A stretch of DNA of 64,000 nucleotides from Bacteroides eggerthii (GTDB lineage: Bacteria; Bacteroidota; Bacteroidia; Bacteroidales; Bacteroidaceae): the NCBI RefSeq assembly GCF_025146565.1, contig NZ_CP102258.1, forward strand, positions 1,210,001-1,274,000, in the 5' to 3' direction. Numbering within the stretch: the stretch's first letter is position 1; every line of letters begins with the position of its first letter. The notes beneath the pieces are model-generated. The model made no database searches and was not told where the DNA came from. It worked only from the letters and a program-made list of their open reading frames with translations. Positions 46,692 through 57,800 of this stretch are shown one piece after another. A program made the translations under genes and the position numbers.

Positions 46692-49600
46692 ATGAAGAAG
46701 TTTTTGATTTTGATGCAGTTGTTCTTCTCAACAGCATTTTTTGCCTCGGCACAAGTTCAAACAGAAATCTCGCAAGATGAGCTTGCCCGTATTTATGAGG
46801 AGGTAAAGACCCCTTATAAGTATGGTATGGTGATTGCCCCCCAGGATAATGGGCATAAAATAGACTGTCCCACAGTGTTTCGCGAAGGTGATTCCTGGTA
46901 TATGACCTATGTGGTTTACAATGGGAAAACCGGGCAGGATGGTCGTGGCTACGAGACTTGGTTGGCGAAAAGCTCCGATCTGCTGCATTGGAAAACTTTG
47001 GGACGCGTACTTGCTTATCGTGACGGAAAGTGGGACTGTAATCAGCGCGGAGGTTTCCCCGCACTTGCCGATATGGAGTGGGGAGGTACCTATCAATTAC
47101 AGCAATATAAAGGCCGTCATTGGATGACTTATTTGGGAGGTTCGGGTACCGGTTACGAGTCGGTCCGTGAACCGTTGTATGTGGGCGTGGCAAGTACCGA
47201 TAAACCTATTACAGAGGCGCATGAATGGCAGGCGTCCGATAAGCCGATTCTGCATATTGATGATAAGGACGCCCAATGGTGGGAAAAACTCACGCAATAC
47301 AAGAGTACTGTGTATTGGGATAAGTCGAAACGTTTTGGCAAGCAGTTCGTAATGTTCTACAATGCTGCAGGCGTGCACCCACAGACTGGCAAGAAGGCAG
47401 AACGTGTAGGTATTGCCCTTTCCGATAATATGAAGAAATGGACCCGTTATGCAGGCAATCCGGTTTTTGCACATGAAATTGCGGGAGGCATTACCGGTGA
47501 TGCGCATATTCAGCGTATGGGTGACTTCTATGTAATGTTCTACTTCTCGGCTTTTGATCCAAAACGCACCTATAAGGCTTTCAATACTTTTGCTGTTAGT
47601 CGTGACTTGGTACACTGGACCGACTGGCAGGGAGCCGATTTGATTATCCCTTCAAAAGAATATGATGAACTTTTTGCGCATAAAAGTTATGTTGTGAAGC
47701 ATGACGGTGTGGTATATCATTTTTATTGTGCAGTGAACAACGCGGACCAGCGTGGTATTGCCGTAGCTACAAGCCGTCCTATGGGACAGTCGGACGTACG
47801 TTTTCCAGTTCGCGATATTAAAAGCCGTCGTATTTTTACCGATTTGAACAGAGGGTGGAAAACCTGGCTGACCGAATCGACACAAACCAATCAGCCGTAT
47901 GTGAAACTTCATCATCCTGTTACGGTGAACTTGCCGCATAACTGGGATGACTATTATGGGTACCGTCAACTGACGCATGGCAATTTGCATGGGACGGCCC
48001 TATACACTCGTTCGTTCGAAGTCCGAAAACAAGAAGGCCGCCGTTATTTTCTTCAATTTGAGGGGATAGGTACGTATGCTACCATTGCTCTGAATGGTAA
48101 GGCTTTTAGTCGGCAGCCGGTAGGACGTACCACATTGACGCTCGATGTGACAGATGTCTTGGTTGATGGTGAGAACCGCTTGGAAGTAAAAGCCGAACAT
48201 CCGGAATTGATTGCCGATATGCCTTGGGTCTGCGGCGGTTGCTCTTCGGAATGGGGATTCAGCGAAGGGTCACAACCGCTTGGCATTTTCCGCCCTGTGA
48301 CGCTGGTTGAAACCGATGAGGTGCGTATCGAACCTTTCGGAGTACACATTTGGAACAATGAGAAAGCAGATAGCGTGTTTGTTGATTTGGAAATAAAGAA
48401 TTATAGCAAACACTTACAAGAAATTGAGGTTGTGAATAAGTTGAGTGATGCTGATGGGAGACAGACTTTCCGTTTGACTCAGAAATTGACTTTGAAACCG
48501 GGTGAGTTAAGAATAATTCGCCAGCAATCTCCGGTGAAGGATGCGAGCCGTTGGAGTACGGAGAAGCCTTATCTTTATAAATTGGCTTCGGTGATTAAAC
48601 GTTCGGGCAGAACTACGGACGAAGTTTCCACGCCTTTTGGTATTCGTACCCTTAGCTGGCCGGTGAAGCGTTTTACTCCCGAAGGTCCTGTAGTGGGAAG
48701 TCATGACGGACGCTTTTTCCTCAATGGTATTCCCACCTTCCTCAATGGAGTATGTGAGTATGAGCATCAGTTTGGGCAGAGCCATGCATTCAGTAAAGAA
48801 CAGGTGCTGGCTCGTGTGAAGGGGCTGAAAGCTGCCGGATTTAATGCATTTCGCGATGCTCATCAGCCACATCATCTTGATTATCAAACGTACTTTGATA
48901 GAGAGGGTATGGTTTGGTGGACACAATTCTCCGCACATGTCTGGTATGACACTCCCGAATTTCGCGAGAATTTCAAGAAACTGCTTCGCCAATGGGTGAA
49001 GGAGCGCCGTAACTCTCCCAGTCTTTCCCTTTGGGGATTACAGAATGAGAGCACCTTGCCACGTGAGTTTGCCGAGGAGTGTTGTGATATTATTCGTGAG
49101 ATGGATCCTACGGCAGTCACTATGCGGCCTATAACTACCTGTAATGGCGGTGATGGTTCGGATTGGAATGTTATTCAGAACTGGAGTGGAACTTACGGGG
49201 GGGATATTTATAAATACGGACATGAGTTATCCCGTCCCAACCAGTTGTTAAACGGTGAATATGGCGCGTGGCGCAGTATTGATTTGCACACCGAGCCTGC
49301 AGCTTTTGACGCTAAAGGCATTTGGAGTGAGGAACGCATGTGTCTGCTTATGGAAACTAAGATACGTCAGGCAGAGAGTGTGAAGGATTCTGTTTGCGGG
49401 CAGTTTCAATGGATTTACAGTAGCCATGACAATCCGGGGCGTCGTCAGCCGGACGAGGCTTTGCGCCGTATTGACAAGGTAGGGCCTTTCAATTACAAGG
49501 GGTTGGTTACTCCTTGGGAAGAACCGCTTGATGTATATTATATGTATAAGTCCAATTATCGTTTGCCAGAGGAGGAGCCTATGGTTTACCTTGTTTCGCA

Positions 49601-50975
49601 CACTTGGAACAACCGGTTTGAAAAAAGCGGGCGTCGTCGTGCAACGATTGAGGCTTATAGCAATTGTGATAGTGTGTTGCTCTATAATGATGCCACCAAT
49701 GATGTGTATCTTGGCCGTAAGGTGAATCATGGTCGTGGAACCCATTTCACATGGGAGAATCGCGACATACGCTACAATGTGCTACGTGCTGTCGGTTACT
49801 ATGACGGTAAGCCTGTAGCTGAGGATGTGCTGGTGCTGAAGGGCCTGGAGCGAGCTCCCCATTTTGAAGCTCTCTACTGTCCATCGGCTATTGTGCCTAC
49901 CGCTGCCGATAACAATGCCGATCTGTTGAAACCGGCTTCCGGTTATACCTACTTATATCGGATAAATTGCGGAGGAGATGCCTATACCGATAGTTATGGA
50001 GAGCAATGGATGCAGGACTCTCGCATGTTCTCTCATTCATGGGCTGAAAAGTTCGATTCTATCTCTCCCTATCAAGCAAGCCAACGTACAACTTTCGATC
50101 CTATACATGGTACACGTGATTGGGCGCTTTTCCAAAGTTTTCGTTTCGGACGCCATCATCTTAACTATCGTTTCCCTGTATCCGAACCGGGACGCTATCG
50201 TATAGAGCTCTATTTTACAGAGCCTTGGCATGGTACTGGGGGCGGTGAAAAAACTGATTGTGAGGGATTCCGTATCTTTGACGTAGCCGTAAATGGCAAA
50301 ACGTTGATTGATGATCTTGACATTTGGGCAAAAAGCGGGCATGACGGTGCTTTCCGCAGAGTGGTAGAGGCTGAGGCTGTGAATGGCGAGCTGCTCATTG
50401 ATTTTCCTGAAGTTAAATCCGGGCAGGCTATTATATGTGCTATTGCCATTGCTAAAAAGGGAGAAGTGGAGAAACGTCCGATGTTGCCGTTGGTGAAAGC
50501 TTCCGATGTTTTCTCTTGGAGTGCGATGGGTGCCGATACGCTTGTCAAGATGCCGAAAGAAATGCTGCCCGAAGACAAAAATACCCGTAGCGTTGTAAAA
50601 TATCAGGCTGAAGAAGCGTTGGTGAAAGGTAATTTTGAAAAACGTGAGTATAAGAAAGAAACAGGAATTTTCTTCGGAAAGAGCAAGAAGGAGAGTTGTA
50701 TAATCTGGGAGATAAATACAGGGTTGGCGCAAGTGTATGCCCTTCGCTTTAAGTTCATGAATAGTAATAAACAACCTTTGCCGGTTCGTTTGCAGTTCAT
50801 CGATGCTAAAGGAGTGGTTTTAAAAGATGATTGGCTCCGGTTTGCTCCTACACCCGGCAAATGGAGAATGTTGAGCACTACTACGGGTACGTTTATCAAT
50901 GCCGGCCACTATAAGCTGATATTGAGTGCCGACAGTCTGGATGGCTTTGCCATTGATGGCGTTGAGATACAATAG
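46692..50975 (+). CDS. Two-domain GH137-GH2-type RG-II enzyme
   Basis: 1427-residue exported protein; start at 46692 gives MKKFLILMQLFFSTAFFASAQ. Residues ~30-390 are a five-bladed beta-propeller (KIDCPTVFREGDSWYMTYVV, YETWLAKSSDLLHWKTLGRV, ERVGIALSDNMKKWTRYAGN). Residues ~400-1040 form a GH2 enzyme with acid/base Glu786 in GLQNESTLP and nucleophile Glu856 in NGEYGAW. The C-terminus adds a malectin-like domain (YRINCGGDAYTDSYGEQW near 1090) and another beta-sandwich. This order matches the B. thetaiotaomicron RG-II enzyme that joins a GH137 beta-L-arabinofuranosidase to a GH2 beta-glucuronidase. The next gene, of GH138 type, repeats the order of the known RG-II locus. Both catalytic GH2 residues are intact. 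Confidence 0.82.
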   Translation: MKKFLILMQLFFSTAFFASAQVQTEISQDELARIYEEVKTPYKYGMVIAPQDNGHKIDCPTVFREGDSWYMTYVVYNGKTGQDGRGYETWLAKSSDLLHWKTLGRVLAYRDGKWDCNQRGGFPALADMEWGGTYQLQQYKGRHWMTYLGGSGTGYESVREPLYVGVASTDKPITEAHEWQASDKPILHIDDKDAQWWEKLTQYKSTVYWDKSKRFGKQFVMFYNAAGVHPQTGKKAERVGIALSDNMKKWTRYAGNPVFAHEIAGGITGDAHIQRMGDFYVMFYFSAFDPKRTYKAFNTFAVSRDLVHWTDWQGADLIIPSKEYDELFAHKSYVVKHDGVVYHFYCAVNNADQRGIAVATSRPMGQSDVRFPVRDIKSRRIFTDLNRGWKTWLTESTQTNQPYVKLHHPVTVNLPHNWDDYYGYRQLTHGNLHGTALYTRSFEVRKQEGRRYFLQFEGIGTYATIALNGKAFSRQPVGRTTLTLDVTDVLVDGENRLEVKAEHPELIADMPWVCGGCSSEWGFSEGSQPLGIFRPVTLVETDEVRIEPFGVHIWNNEKADSVFVDLEIKNYSKHLQEIEVVNKLSDADGRQTFRLTQKLTLKPGELRIIRQQSPVKDASRWSTEKPYLYKLASVIKRSGRTTDEVSTPFGIRTLSWPVKRFTPEGPVVGSHDGRFFLNGIPTFLNGVCEYEHQFGQSHAFSKEQVLARVKGLKAAGFNAFRDAHQPHHLDYQTYFDREGMVWWTQFSAHVWYDTPEFRENFKKLLRQWVKERRNSPSLSLWGLQNESTLPREFAEECCDIIREMDPTAVTMRPITTCNGGDGSDWNVIQNWSGTYGGDIYKYGHELSRPNQLLNGEYGAWRSIDLHTEPAAFDAKGIWSEERMCLLMETKIRQAESVKDSVCGQFQWIYSSHDNPGRRQPDEALRRIDKVGPFNYKGLVTPWEEPLDVYYMYKSNYRLPEEEPMVYLVSHTWNNRFEKSGRRRATIEAYSNCDSVLLYNDATNDVYLGRKVNHGRGTHFTWENRDIRYNVLRAVGYYDGKPVAEDVLVLKGLERAPHFEALYCPSAIVPTAADNNADLLKPASGYTYLYRINCGGDAYTDSYGEQWMQDSRMFSHSWAEKFDSISPYQASQRTTFDPIHGTRDWALFQSFRFGRHHLNYRFPVSEPGRYRIELYFTEPWHGTGGGEKTDCEGFRIFDVAVNGKTLIDDLDIWAKSGHDGAFRRVVEAEAVNGELLIDFPEVKSGQAIICAIAIAKKGEVEKRPMLPLVKASDVFSWSAMGADTLVKMPKEMLPEDKNTRSVVKYQAEEALVKGNFEKREYKKETGIFFGKSKKESCIIWEINTGLAQVYALRFKFMNSNKQPLPVRLQFIDAKGVVLKDDWLRFAPTPGKWRMLSTTTGTFINAGHYKLILSADSLDGFAIDGVEIQ

Positions 50976-51002
50976 GTTTCTATAACTAATTAAATTAATA
51001 TA

Positions 51003-53729
51003 ATGCGAATAATTAAACTTTTACTTTTAGTATGCGTCATCTTCTTACAGATGGGTTGCAGCAAAACTGAAGTGACTATTCTGATGCCTCGTACTGCTTC
51101 GACGAGGGTGATATATGCCGGAGGGCAATTAAAAGATGCACTGGCCGGGTTTGGCTATGATCCGGTTGTTGTTACTGATTCCTTGCAAAGCACGAAGGTT
51201 ATCGGGCAAGACAAGGGCATCTGCATCAGTCTGCTTCAGGCATCTGATACGACAGGCTTGAAAAAAGAAGGCTTTACCATTACCTCTGACGGGAACCTGA
51301 TTCGTGTGGTGGGTAACGATGGAACGGGAGTTATCTATGGGTGTCGTGAAATCATAGACAGGCTGGAGGCCAATGAGGGCAGTTTCGATTTGCCGGCTAC
51401 CTTTACAGATGCGCCCGAGATGGTTCTTCGGGGTGGCTGTGTAGGTATACAGAAGATGGAGTATCTGCCCGGACGTGGTGTATACGAGTATCCTTATACG
51501 CCGGAGAATTTTCCTTGGTTTTATGATAAGGCACAGTGGATAGATTATCTGGACATGTTGGTGGAGAACAGGATGAACTCGCTTTATTTGTGGAACGGAC
51601 ATCCTTTTGCATCGTTGGTCCGTTTGAAAGACTATCCTTTTGCAGTGGAAGTGGATGATGAAACGTTCAAGAAGAACGAGGACATGTTTCTGTTCCTCAC
51701 TACTGAAGCGGAGAAACGCGGTATTTTTGTTATTCAGATGTTCTATAATATTCTTCTCAGTAAGCCTTTTGCGGATCATTATGGGCTGAAGACCCAAGAT
51801 CGTAACCGTCCCATTACTCCTTTGGTGAGTGACTACACCCGTAAGTCGGTTGCTGCCTTCATTGAAAAATATCCTAATGTAGGACTTCTTGTATGCTTGG
51901 GCGAGGCAATGGATACGTATGAGGATGATGTGGAATGGTTTACGAAGACTATCATTCCCGGTGTTAAGGATGGATTGAAAGCGTTGGGACGCACCGACGA
52001 GCCTCCTGTGCTGGTGCGTGCGCATGACACTGACAGTAAGATGGTGATGGATGCCGCCCTGCCACTCTATAAGAACCTCTATACTATGCATAAGTATAAC
52101 GGTGAGTCGCTCACTACTTACCAACCTCGTGGTCCATGGGCTAAGATTCACACCGATCTTAGTTCTTTGGGTAGTATTCATATCAGCAATGTGCATATTC
52201 TGGCTAATTTGGAGCCATGGCGCTGGGGCTCTCCCGATTTTGTGCAGCAGACAGTCAATGCTATGCACGATGTGCATGGGGCCAATGCTTTGCATCTGTA
52301 TCCGCAGGCTTCTTATTGGGACTGGCCTTATACGGCCGACAAACTTTCGGATGGGAAACGTGAAAAGCAACTCTACCGAGATTGGATATGGTACAAGACC
52401 TGGGGGCGTTATGCCTGGAATTGCCGTCGTGATCGCACTGATGAAATCAATTATTGGAACAATCAGTTTGCGGGCTTCTATGGAACAAGTGATGGAGATG
52501 GTGCTGCTATTCGCATGGCGTATGAGGAGAGTGGCGAGATAGCTCCTAAGCTGTTGCGTCGTTTTGGCATTACCGAAGGGAATCGTCAGACTTTGTTATT
52601 GGGCATGTTTATGAGCCAGTTGGTGAATCCTTATAAATACACCATTTATCCCGGATTTTATGAAAGCTGTGGTCCCGAAGGCGAGAAACTGATTGAATAT
52701 GTGGAGAAAGAGTGGAAAAAGCAACCCCATGTAGGCGAGTTACCTCTCGATATTGTGGCGCAGGTTGCTGTACATGGTGACAAGGCGGTCGACGCTATTG
52801 ATCGTGTTGCTCCGAAGGTAAAAGAAAATCAAGAGGAATTCTTGCGTTTACAGAACGACATGCACTGTTATCGTGAGTTTGCCTATTTCTTTAATAAAAA
52901 AGTGCATGCGGCCCAACATGTGCTGAATTATCAATGGGGCAAGGATATGGCAGAGCTTGATGCGGCTGTGCCCTTGTTGGAAGAGAGTTTGGTTTATTAC
53001 CGCCGGTTGGTGGAACTGACTAAAGATACTTATTTGTACGCTAATAGTATGCAGACCGCCCAACGCCGTATTCCTATCGGCGGCGATAACGGGAAGAACA
53101 AGACTTGGGCGGAAATGCTGGTGCATTATGAAAACGAACTGACAAACTTCAAAGCGAACATTGCCACACTTAAGGCAAAAGCTGCAGGTGAGTTTATCGA
53201 AGAGGACAAGCAGATTACTGCCATGACACCTGCTCAAGTAACACTGATCACTCCTTTAAAGAGCGTCCGTCTACAAGTAGGAGCTTCTATTTACAGCGAC
53301 CGGGACGTCAAGGTGCAGGCTTTGGCTCCTGAATTGGAGGGGCTGACCGCTTATGTGATGAGCAGTGCCCGCCAGCGTGCTGAAGGTACGGCTATTGAGT
53401 TTGAAGCGAAAGAGCCTGTCAGTTTGTTGGTCGGTTATTTCCGCGATGATCAAACGAAATATGCCAAAGCACCCAAACTTGAAACCGATGCTTCTGCCAA
53501 TGATTATAAGCAAGCTGAAGCTAAGCTGACGGCAGCAGTTCGGATGAACGATATGCCGCTTTCCAATGTACACGCTTATCAGTTTGCTCCCGGTAGACAT
53601 ACACTACTTCTTCCCAAGGGCTTTGCACAGTTGCTGGGATTTGTGAAGACCGCTTCGCTTCCTGAAAAGAGCCGTAATGCTGGGTTAGCCGGTGATGATG
53701 AGGCTATGGATTGGCTTTTTTATAGATAA
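51003..53729 (+). CDS. GH138-type alpha-galacturonidase
   Basis: 908-residue lipoprotein (lipobox FLQMGC, Cys19). An N-terminal domain like that of alpha-glucuronidases (FTITSDGNLIRVVGNDGTGV) leads into a TIM barrel (LRGGCVGIQKMEYLPGRGVY, DYLDMLVENRMNSLYLWNGH, TRKSVAAFIEKYPNVGLLVC, LGEAMDTYEDDVEWFTKTII, ASYWDWPYTADKL). The C-terminal part is helical plus beta-sandwich. I assign it to GH138, which removes galacturonic acid from RG-II side chain A, from the general layout and because the same pair (GH137-GH2 then GH138) occurs in the known locus. It is 27 bases after its partner and co-transcribed. Lipidation suggests attachment to a membrane. Confidence 0.75.
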   Translation: MRIIKLLLLVCVIFLQMGCSKTEVTILMPRTASTRVIYAGGQLKDALAGFGYDPVVVTDSLQSTKVIGQDKGICISLLQASDTTGLKKEGFTITSDGNLIRVVGNDGTGVIYGCREIIDRLEANEGSFDLPATFTDAPEMVLRGGCVGIQKMEYLPGRGVYEYPYTPENFPWFYDKAQWIDYLDMLVENRMNSLYLWNGHPFASLVRLKDYPFAVEVDDETFKKNEDMFLFLTTEAEKRGIFVIQMFYNILLSKPFADHYGLKTQDRNRPITPLVSDYTRKSVAAFIEKYPNVGLLVCLGEAMDTYEDDVEWFTKTIIPGVKDGLKALGRTDEPPVLVRAHDTDSKMVMDAALPLYKNLYTMHKYNGESLTTYQPRGPWAKIHTDLSSLGSIHISNVHILANLEPWRWGSPDFVQQTVNAMHDVHGANALHLYPQASYWDWPYTADKLSDGKREKQLYRDWIWYKTWGRYAWNCRRDRTDEINYWNNQFAGFYGTSDGDGAAIRMAYEESGEIAPKLLRRFGITEGNRQTLLLGMFMSQLVNPYKYTIYPGFYESCGPEGEKLIEYVEKEWKKQPHVGELPLDIVAQVAVHGDKAVDAIDRVAPKVKENQEEFLRLQNDMHCYREFAYFFNKKVHAAQHVLNYQWGKDMAELDAAVPLLEESLVYYRRLVELTKDTYLYANSMQTAQRRIPIGGDNGKNKTWAEMLVHYENELTNFKANIATLKAKAAGEFIEEDKQITAMTPAQVTLITPLKSVRLQVGASIYSDRDVKVQALAPELEGLTAYVMSSARQRAEGTAIEFEAKEPVSLLVGYFRDDQTKYAKAPKLETDASANDYKQAEAKLTAAVRMNDMPLSNVHAYQFAPGRHTLLLPKGFAQLLGFVKTASLPEKSRNAGLAGDDEAMDWLFYR

Positions 53730-53853
53730 AAGTTTTAGTATCCTGAAAAAATGTTGAAATGCGGCTAAGGATTAAAAACAATAGGTTTGCATTATGTCTT
53801 TGACTGCTTTAGAGATTTTTTCTGTTTTAATGAGAAAAATTAAGCAAGTACTT

Positions 53854-53878
53854 AGTACAAACAAAAAAGTTCTTCGTC
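53854..53878 (+). promoter_or_regulatory. Putative PUL regulator site 8 (TACA-N15-CGTC)
   Basis: Begins AGTACAAACAAA and ends TTCTTCGTC, 26 bases before the TIM-barrel gene that heads the SusC/SusD unit. A possible extra -7 box, TAGGTTTG, lies further upstream at 53782-53789 and could give basal transporter expression. Confidence 0.7.
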
Positions 53879-53904
53879 TTTGTTTATGATAATTGATTAA
53901 TATT

Positions 53905-54804
53905 ATGAAAAAAAGGGGTAATTTAAAATACTGTGTGATTGTGCTGATTTTAAGCTGGGTACTTTCACCAGTGTTGGCACAACAGGCGAATACGCTTTCG
54001 CACCGTTACAAAGTTGCGGCTTGCGACTGGATGATGCTGAAAAGACAAAAGCTGGGCGAATTTAAACTTTCGCATGAGATTGGTGCTGACGGTGTAGAGA
54101 TGGATATGGGCGGTCTGGGTAAACGGGACACCTTCGATAACAAGCTGCATCAAGTGTATTTTCAGGAATTATTCAAGAAAACGGCTGCCGAGTATCAGAT
54201 TGAGGTACCCTCGATAGCAATGTCGGGCTTTTATGGACAGAGTTTCCTGAAGCACCGTAATTACCGGGTATTAATCGATGACTGTATTAAAACGATGCAG
54301 GTGATGGGTGCCAAGATTGCTTATCTGCCATTGGGGGGATGCGGCAATGATTGGAAAACAGATGATGAACAACGCCGCCGGTTGGTGAGTCGTTTGCATG
54401 TGGCTGGCGAAATGGCCCATAGCGAAGGACTAGTGATAGGTATTCGTACAGGTCTGTCTGCCAAGGAGGATATCAAGCTTCTTGAACAGATCAATTCGGA
54501 AGGTATTCAAATATACTTCAGTGTACAGGAAGCATTGGACAATAAACGCGATTTATATAAAGAATTAAAGACATTGGGCAGGAAGCGTATCTGTCAGATA
54601 CATATCTCGGAAACTGACGGCGTGACACTTCCCCACAGTAAGAATATCGATATGCATCGTGTAAAGGAACAGCTTGATAAGATGGGATGGAGTGGTTGGC
54701 TGGTGGTAGAGCGTTCGCGCGATGCTGGGGATGTGCGTAATGTGAAGAAAAACTTCGGGATGAATATAAGGTACTTAAAAGAAGTATTCCAAGATGCTAA
54801 ATAA
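53905..54804 (+). CDS. Secreted xylose-isomerase-like TIM-barrel protein
   Basis: 299-residue protein of the sugar phosphate isomerase/epimerase (AP-endonuclease 2) fold, with a signal peptide (LKYCVIVLILSWVLSPVLAQ), so it is exported. Fold elements are visible: HEIGADGVEMDMGGLGKR, KTMQVMGAKIAYLPLGGC, AEMAHSEGLVIGIRTG, CQIHISETDGV and WSGWLVVERSRD. In active members the metal is held by Glu, Asp, His and Glu on successive strands. Here the strand that normally ends in EN/ENH reads GIRTG, and the D-x-x-H segment reads SVQEALDNK, so two ligand positions seem lost; HISETD and VVERS remain. It heads the transporter operon, 31 bases from SusC. Binding or an altered reaction are possible; I cannot choose. 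Confidence 0.8.
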   Translation: MKKRGNLKYCVIVLILSWVLSPVLAQQANTLSHRYKVAACDWMMLKRQKLGEFKLSHEIGADGVEMDMGGLGKRDTFDNKLHQVYFQELFKKTAAEYQIEVPSIAMSGFYGQSFLKHRNYRVLIDDCIKTMQVMGAKIAYLPLGGCGNDWKTDDEQRRRLVSRLHVAGEMAHSEGLVIGIRTGLSAKEDIKLLEQINSEGIQIYFSVQEALDNKRDLYKELKTLGRKRICQIHISETDGVTLPHSKNIDMHRVKEQLDKMGWSGWLVVERSRDAGDVRNVKKNFGMNIRYLKEVFQDAK

Positions 54805-54835
54805 TCAAATGAAAAATTAACATAATACTGATCAG

Positions 54836-57800
54836 ATGAAACAAAAGAAATCTTTTCTATGTAGACACAACAGATGCCTTAATACAGCGAAGGCTATTTG
54901 TGTTTCTTTCTTATTCTCTATTCCTGCCGGTACTGCCGTAGCTGCTGTTCATGCAGCGGAGGTAGACATTGTCCAGCAGAATGAGACAGTGAAAGGCACA
55001 GTGTTGGATGAACAAGGCATTCCGGTAATTGGTGCGAATGTCAAAGTTGTTGGTACTACTGTCGGTGCTATTACGGATCTTGACGGTAATTTCTCGATTA
55101 ATGCTCCTAAAGGTGCTAAGATTGAAGTCTCTTTTATCGGTTATGTTACTCAAGTGGTAACAGCTCCGTCAAGAGGAGCACTGAAGGTTGTTCTTCGTGA
55201 GGATGCTCAGTTGCTGGAGGAAGTCGTCGTGGTAGGTTATGGTACGCAGCGCGTGAAGGACCTTACTGGTGCGGCATCAAATGTGAAGATGGATGAGATT
55301 CCTGACTCTCCGGGTTCTTCGTTGATAGACGCTCTTGCCGGACAGATAGTAGGTTTGGATGTAAACCAGGGAGATGGCCGTCCGGGCTCTACCGGTTCAT
55401 TTACTATACGTCAGCCGATGAGTTTTGACAAGACTTCCAATTTTAACCAACCTCTTATCGTAATCGATGATGTAGTGCAGGTCAATGCAGAGGGCGAGCC
55501 TTCTATGGATGCCTTTAATATGCTCAGTTCATCTGAAATCGAGAGCATGACAGTGCTGAAGGATGCTTCGGCGGCTGTTTATGGTTCGCGTGCATCTTCG
55601 GGGGTTATTCTTGTCAAGACTAAACGTGGTTCTGTGGGTACTCCGAAAATTTCGTATTCGGGTAAGATCGACTTCTCTGATGCCGTAAGCCATGCTAAAA
55701 CGATGAATTCTTATGAATTGGGCGTATTTACCAATCGTCTTTTCGATCAGACAGACCGGGTGAAAGGAGATAATAGTAATGCGTATTATAAGTATTCTGA
55801 TGAAGAATTGCAAGCCATGAAAGGGCTTAATTATAACTGGCTAGACAAAGCTTGGGATCCGGCTGTTTCTCACCGTCACTCTCTGACTGTGAACGGTGGT
55901 TCGGACAAGGTGACTTACTTTGCAGGGGTTAACTTTCAGGATCAAGGATCGAATTTAGGAAAGGTTCAGAGCTACAATAAGTGGTCATTCCGCGCAGGCG
56001 GTGATGTAAAGGTAGCTTCAGGCCTGAAACTTTCGGCTTCAGTGTCGGGCTACAATACGGACAAGGTGGGTAATAATATCCAAGTCAATATCGGTTCCGG
56101 ACCTTGGGGTAACCAAAGCCCTTCTAGAGATTATGTCCAACTCAATCACATGCCTAAGTTTATTCCCTGGGATACTCAGATCGTAGACCCTCTTACGGGA
56201 GAGACAAAAAGGCATTTTGTTTCGCCTTGGGGCGGTCCGAAGTTGCTGGATACCAAACCGGACAGTCAGGTTACAGGTTATCCTTTGTGGAACTATTTTG
56301 CTGAAGAGGAGTCTACGTCAAGAAAATATAATACATCGAACGGCTACAATGCTAATTTCTCGCTGAATTATGATGTACCTTTCGTGAGAGGATTAAGCTT
56401 GAAGGGAACCTACTCTATTACGTATGCTAATACACATTCTGAAGAAGCTGGCGCATATTATGCCTTGGCTCGTGCAGGCAACACCAATAAAGAGGGCATG
56501 CACCTTTTGGGTGATCATACAGAATGGGGATATATTAATTATGGCGATCCCGAAGGCGATAACTTGGACAAGAAGCCACGTGTGAAATATGGCAAGAAAT
56601 CCACTAAGAGCGAACAGATGAGTTTTGCTATCAATTATGCCCGCGTTTTCGGCAAGCACGATGTTGCTGCTACGGCGGTTGTGGAACGTGCTGAGAGTGA
56701 AGGTGACGATTTGTCGCAGCTGTATAGAGGTATGAGTATGTCTTACGGAGGCACAAGTGCTACGGCAGGTACATTGAGCTCTGATGCTCAGGGTACGTAT
56801 TATCGTCGTTATGAGAGCGGCGCTTTGTCATACATCGGAAGAGCAAGCTATAAGTACGATAATCGTTATTTGGCTCAGTTCGTATTCCGTTCGGATGCTT
56901 CTACAAAGTTTGCTCCCGAAAATTATTGGGGTTTCTTTCCTACTGGTTCGTTCGGTTGGGTTGCTTCAGAAGAAAAATTCTTCAAGAACCTTAAACTTGA
57001 TGAAATTTTCGACTTCTTCAAATTGCGTTACAGCATTGGTAAGACAGGTAAGGACAATGTCGCTGCATGGCAGTGGCTCCAAATCTACAAAATAGAACCT
57101 ACGGGCGGTATGGGCTTCGGTTCGCTGGGAGGATCGTTCGCATCTGGTGCCATTATCAATGGTACTGCCAACCGTGACATTAAGTGGGACACCACTATCA
57201 AGCAGAACTTCGGTATAGACATGAATATGCTCAATAACCGTCTGTCTGTATCAGCCGATTTCTATTATGACAAGACAAAAGACCTTATCATGATGATATC
57301 TTCTGACGAGGAACCAATTGTGATTGGAGCCAAACTCCCTTCTATCAACTATGGTAAGAAGAATGCATGGGGACTTGAATTTTCAGTAAACTGGAAAGAT
57401 CAGATAAACCAGGCGATTCTGCCTAAATGGGGTCCGATTAAGTATCAGATAGGAATGGATTACGGTATATCATGGAACAGTACTGTGCTTGGCGACGAGC
57501 CTACATTCGATTATCCCGCTGAAATAGCCAACCAAAAGAACTGGACTGGTTATCATGGCATGGGTGGTACCTATGGCTTTAAGACGTGGAAACACACAAG
57601 TTCGGGCGATGGTATTCTCCGCAACCAGGCGGATATTGATAAGTATTGGGACTATCTGACTAAGTTGGCAGAGGCAGCGGGTACATCTCCAAACTTCCTC
57701 GGCATTACCTCAAAAGAAAAAATGTATCCGGGAATGTTGGTATACGAAGATGTTAACGGAGATATTGATACGAAAAACAAGACCATTGCCGGTCCTAACG

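Noticed and set aside
51129..52370. 413-residue open frame on the minus strand across the GH138 gene
   Set aside because: It is antisense to a gene with lipobox and clear barrel motifs; no independent support.
53782..53789. TAGGTTTG as the main promoter of the SusC/SusD unit
   Set aside because: It fits the -7 consensus but lies upstream of regulator site 8, so it cannot be the promoter that this site controls. I mention it only as a possible basal promoter.
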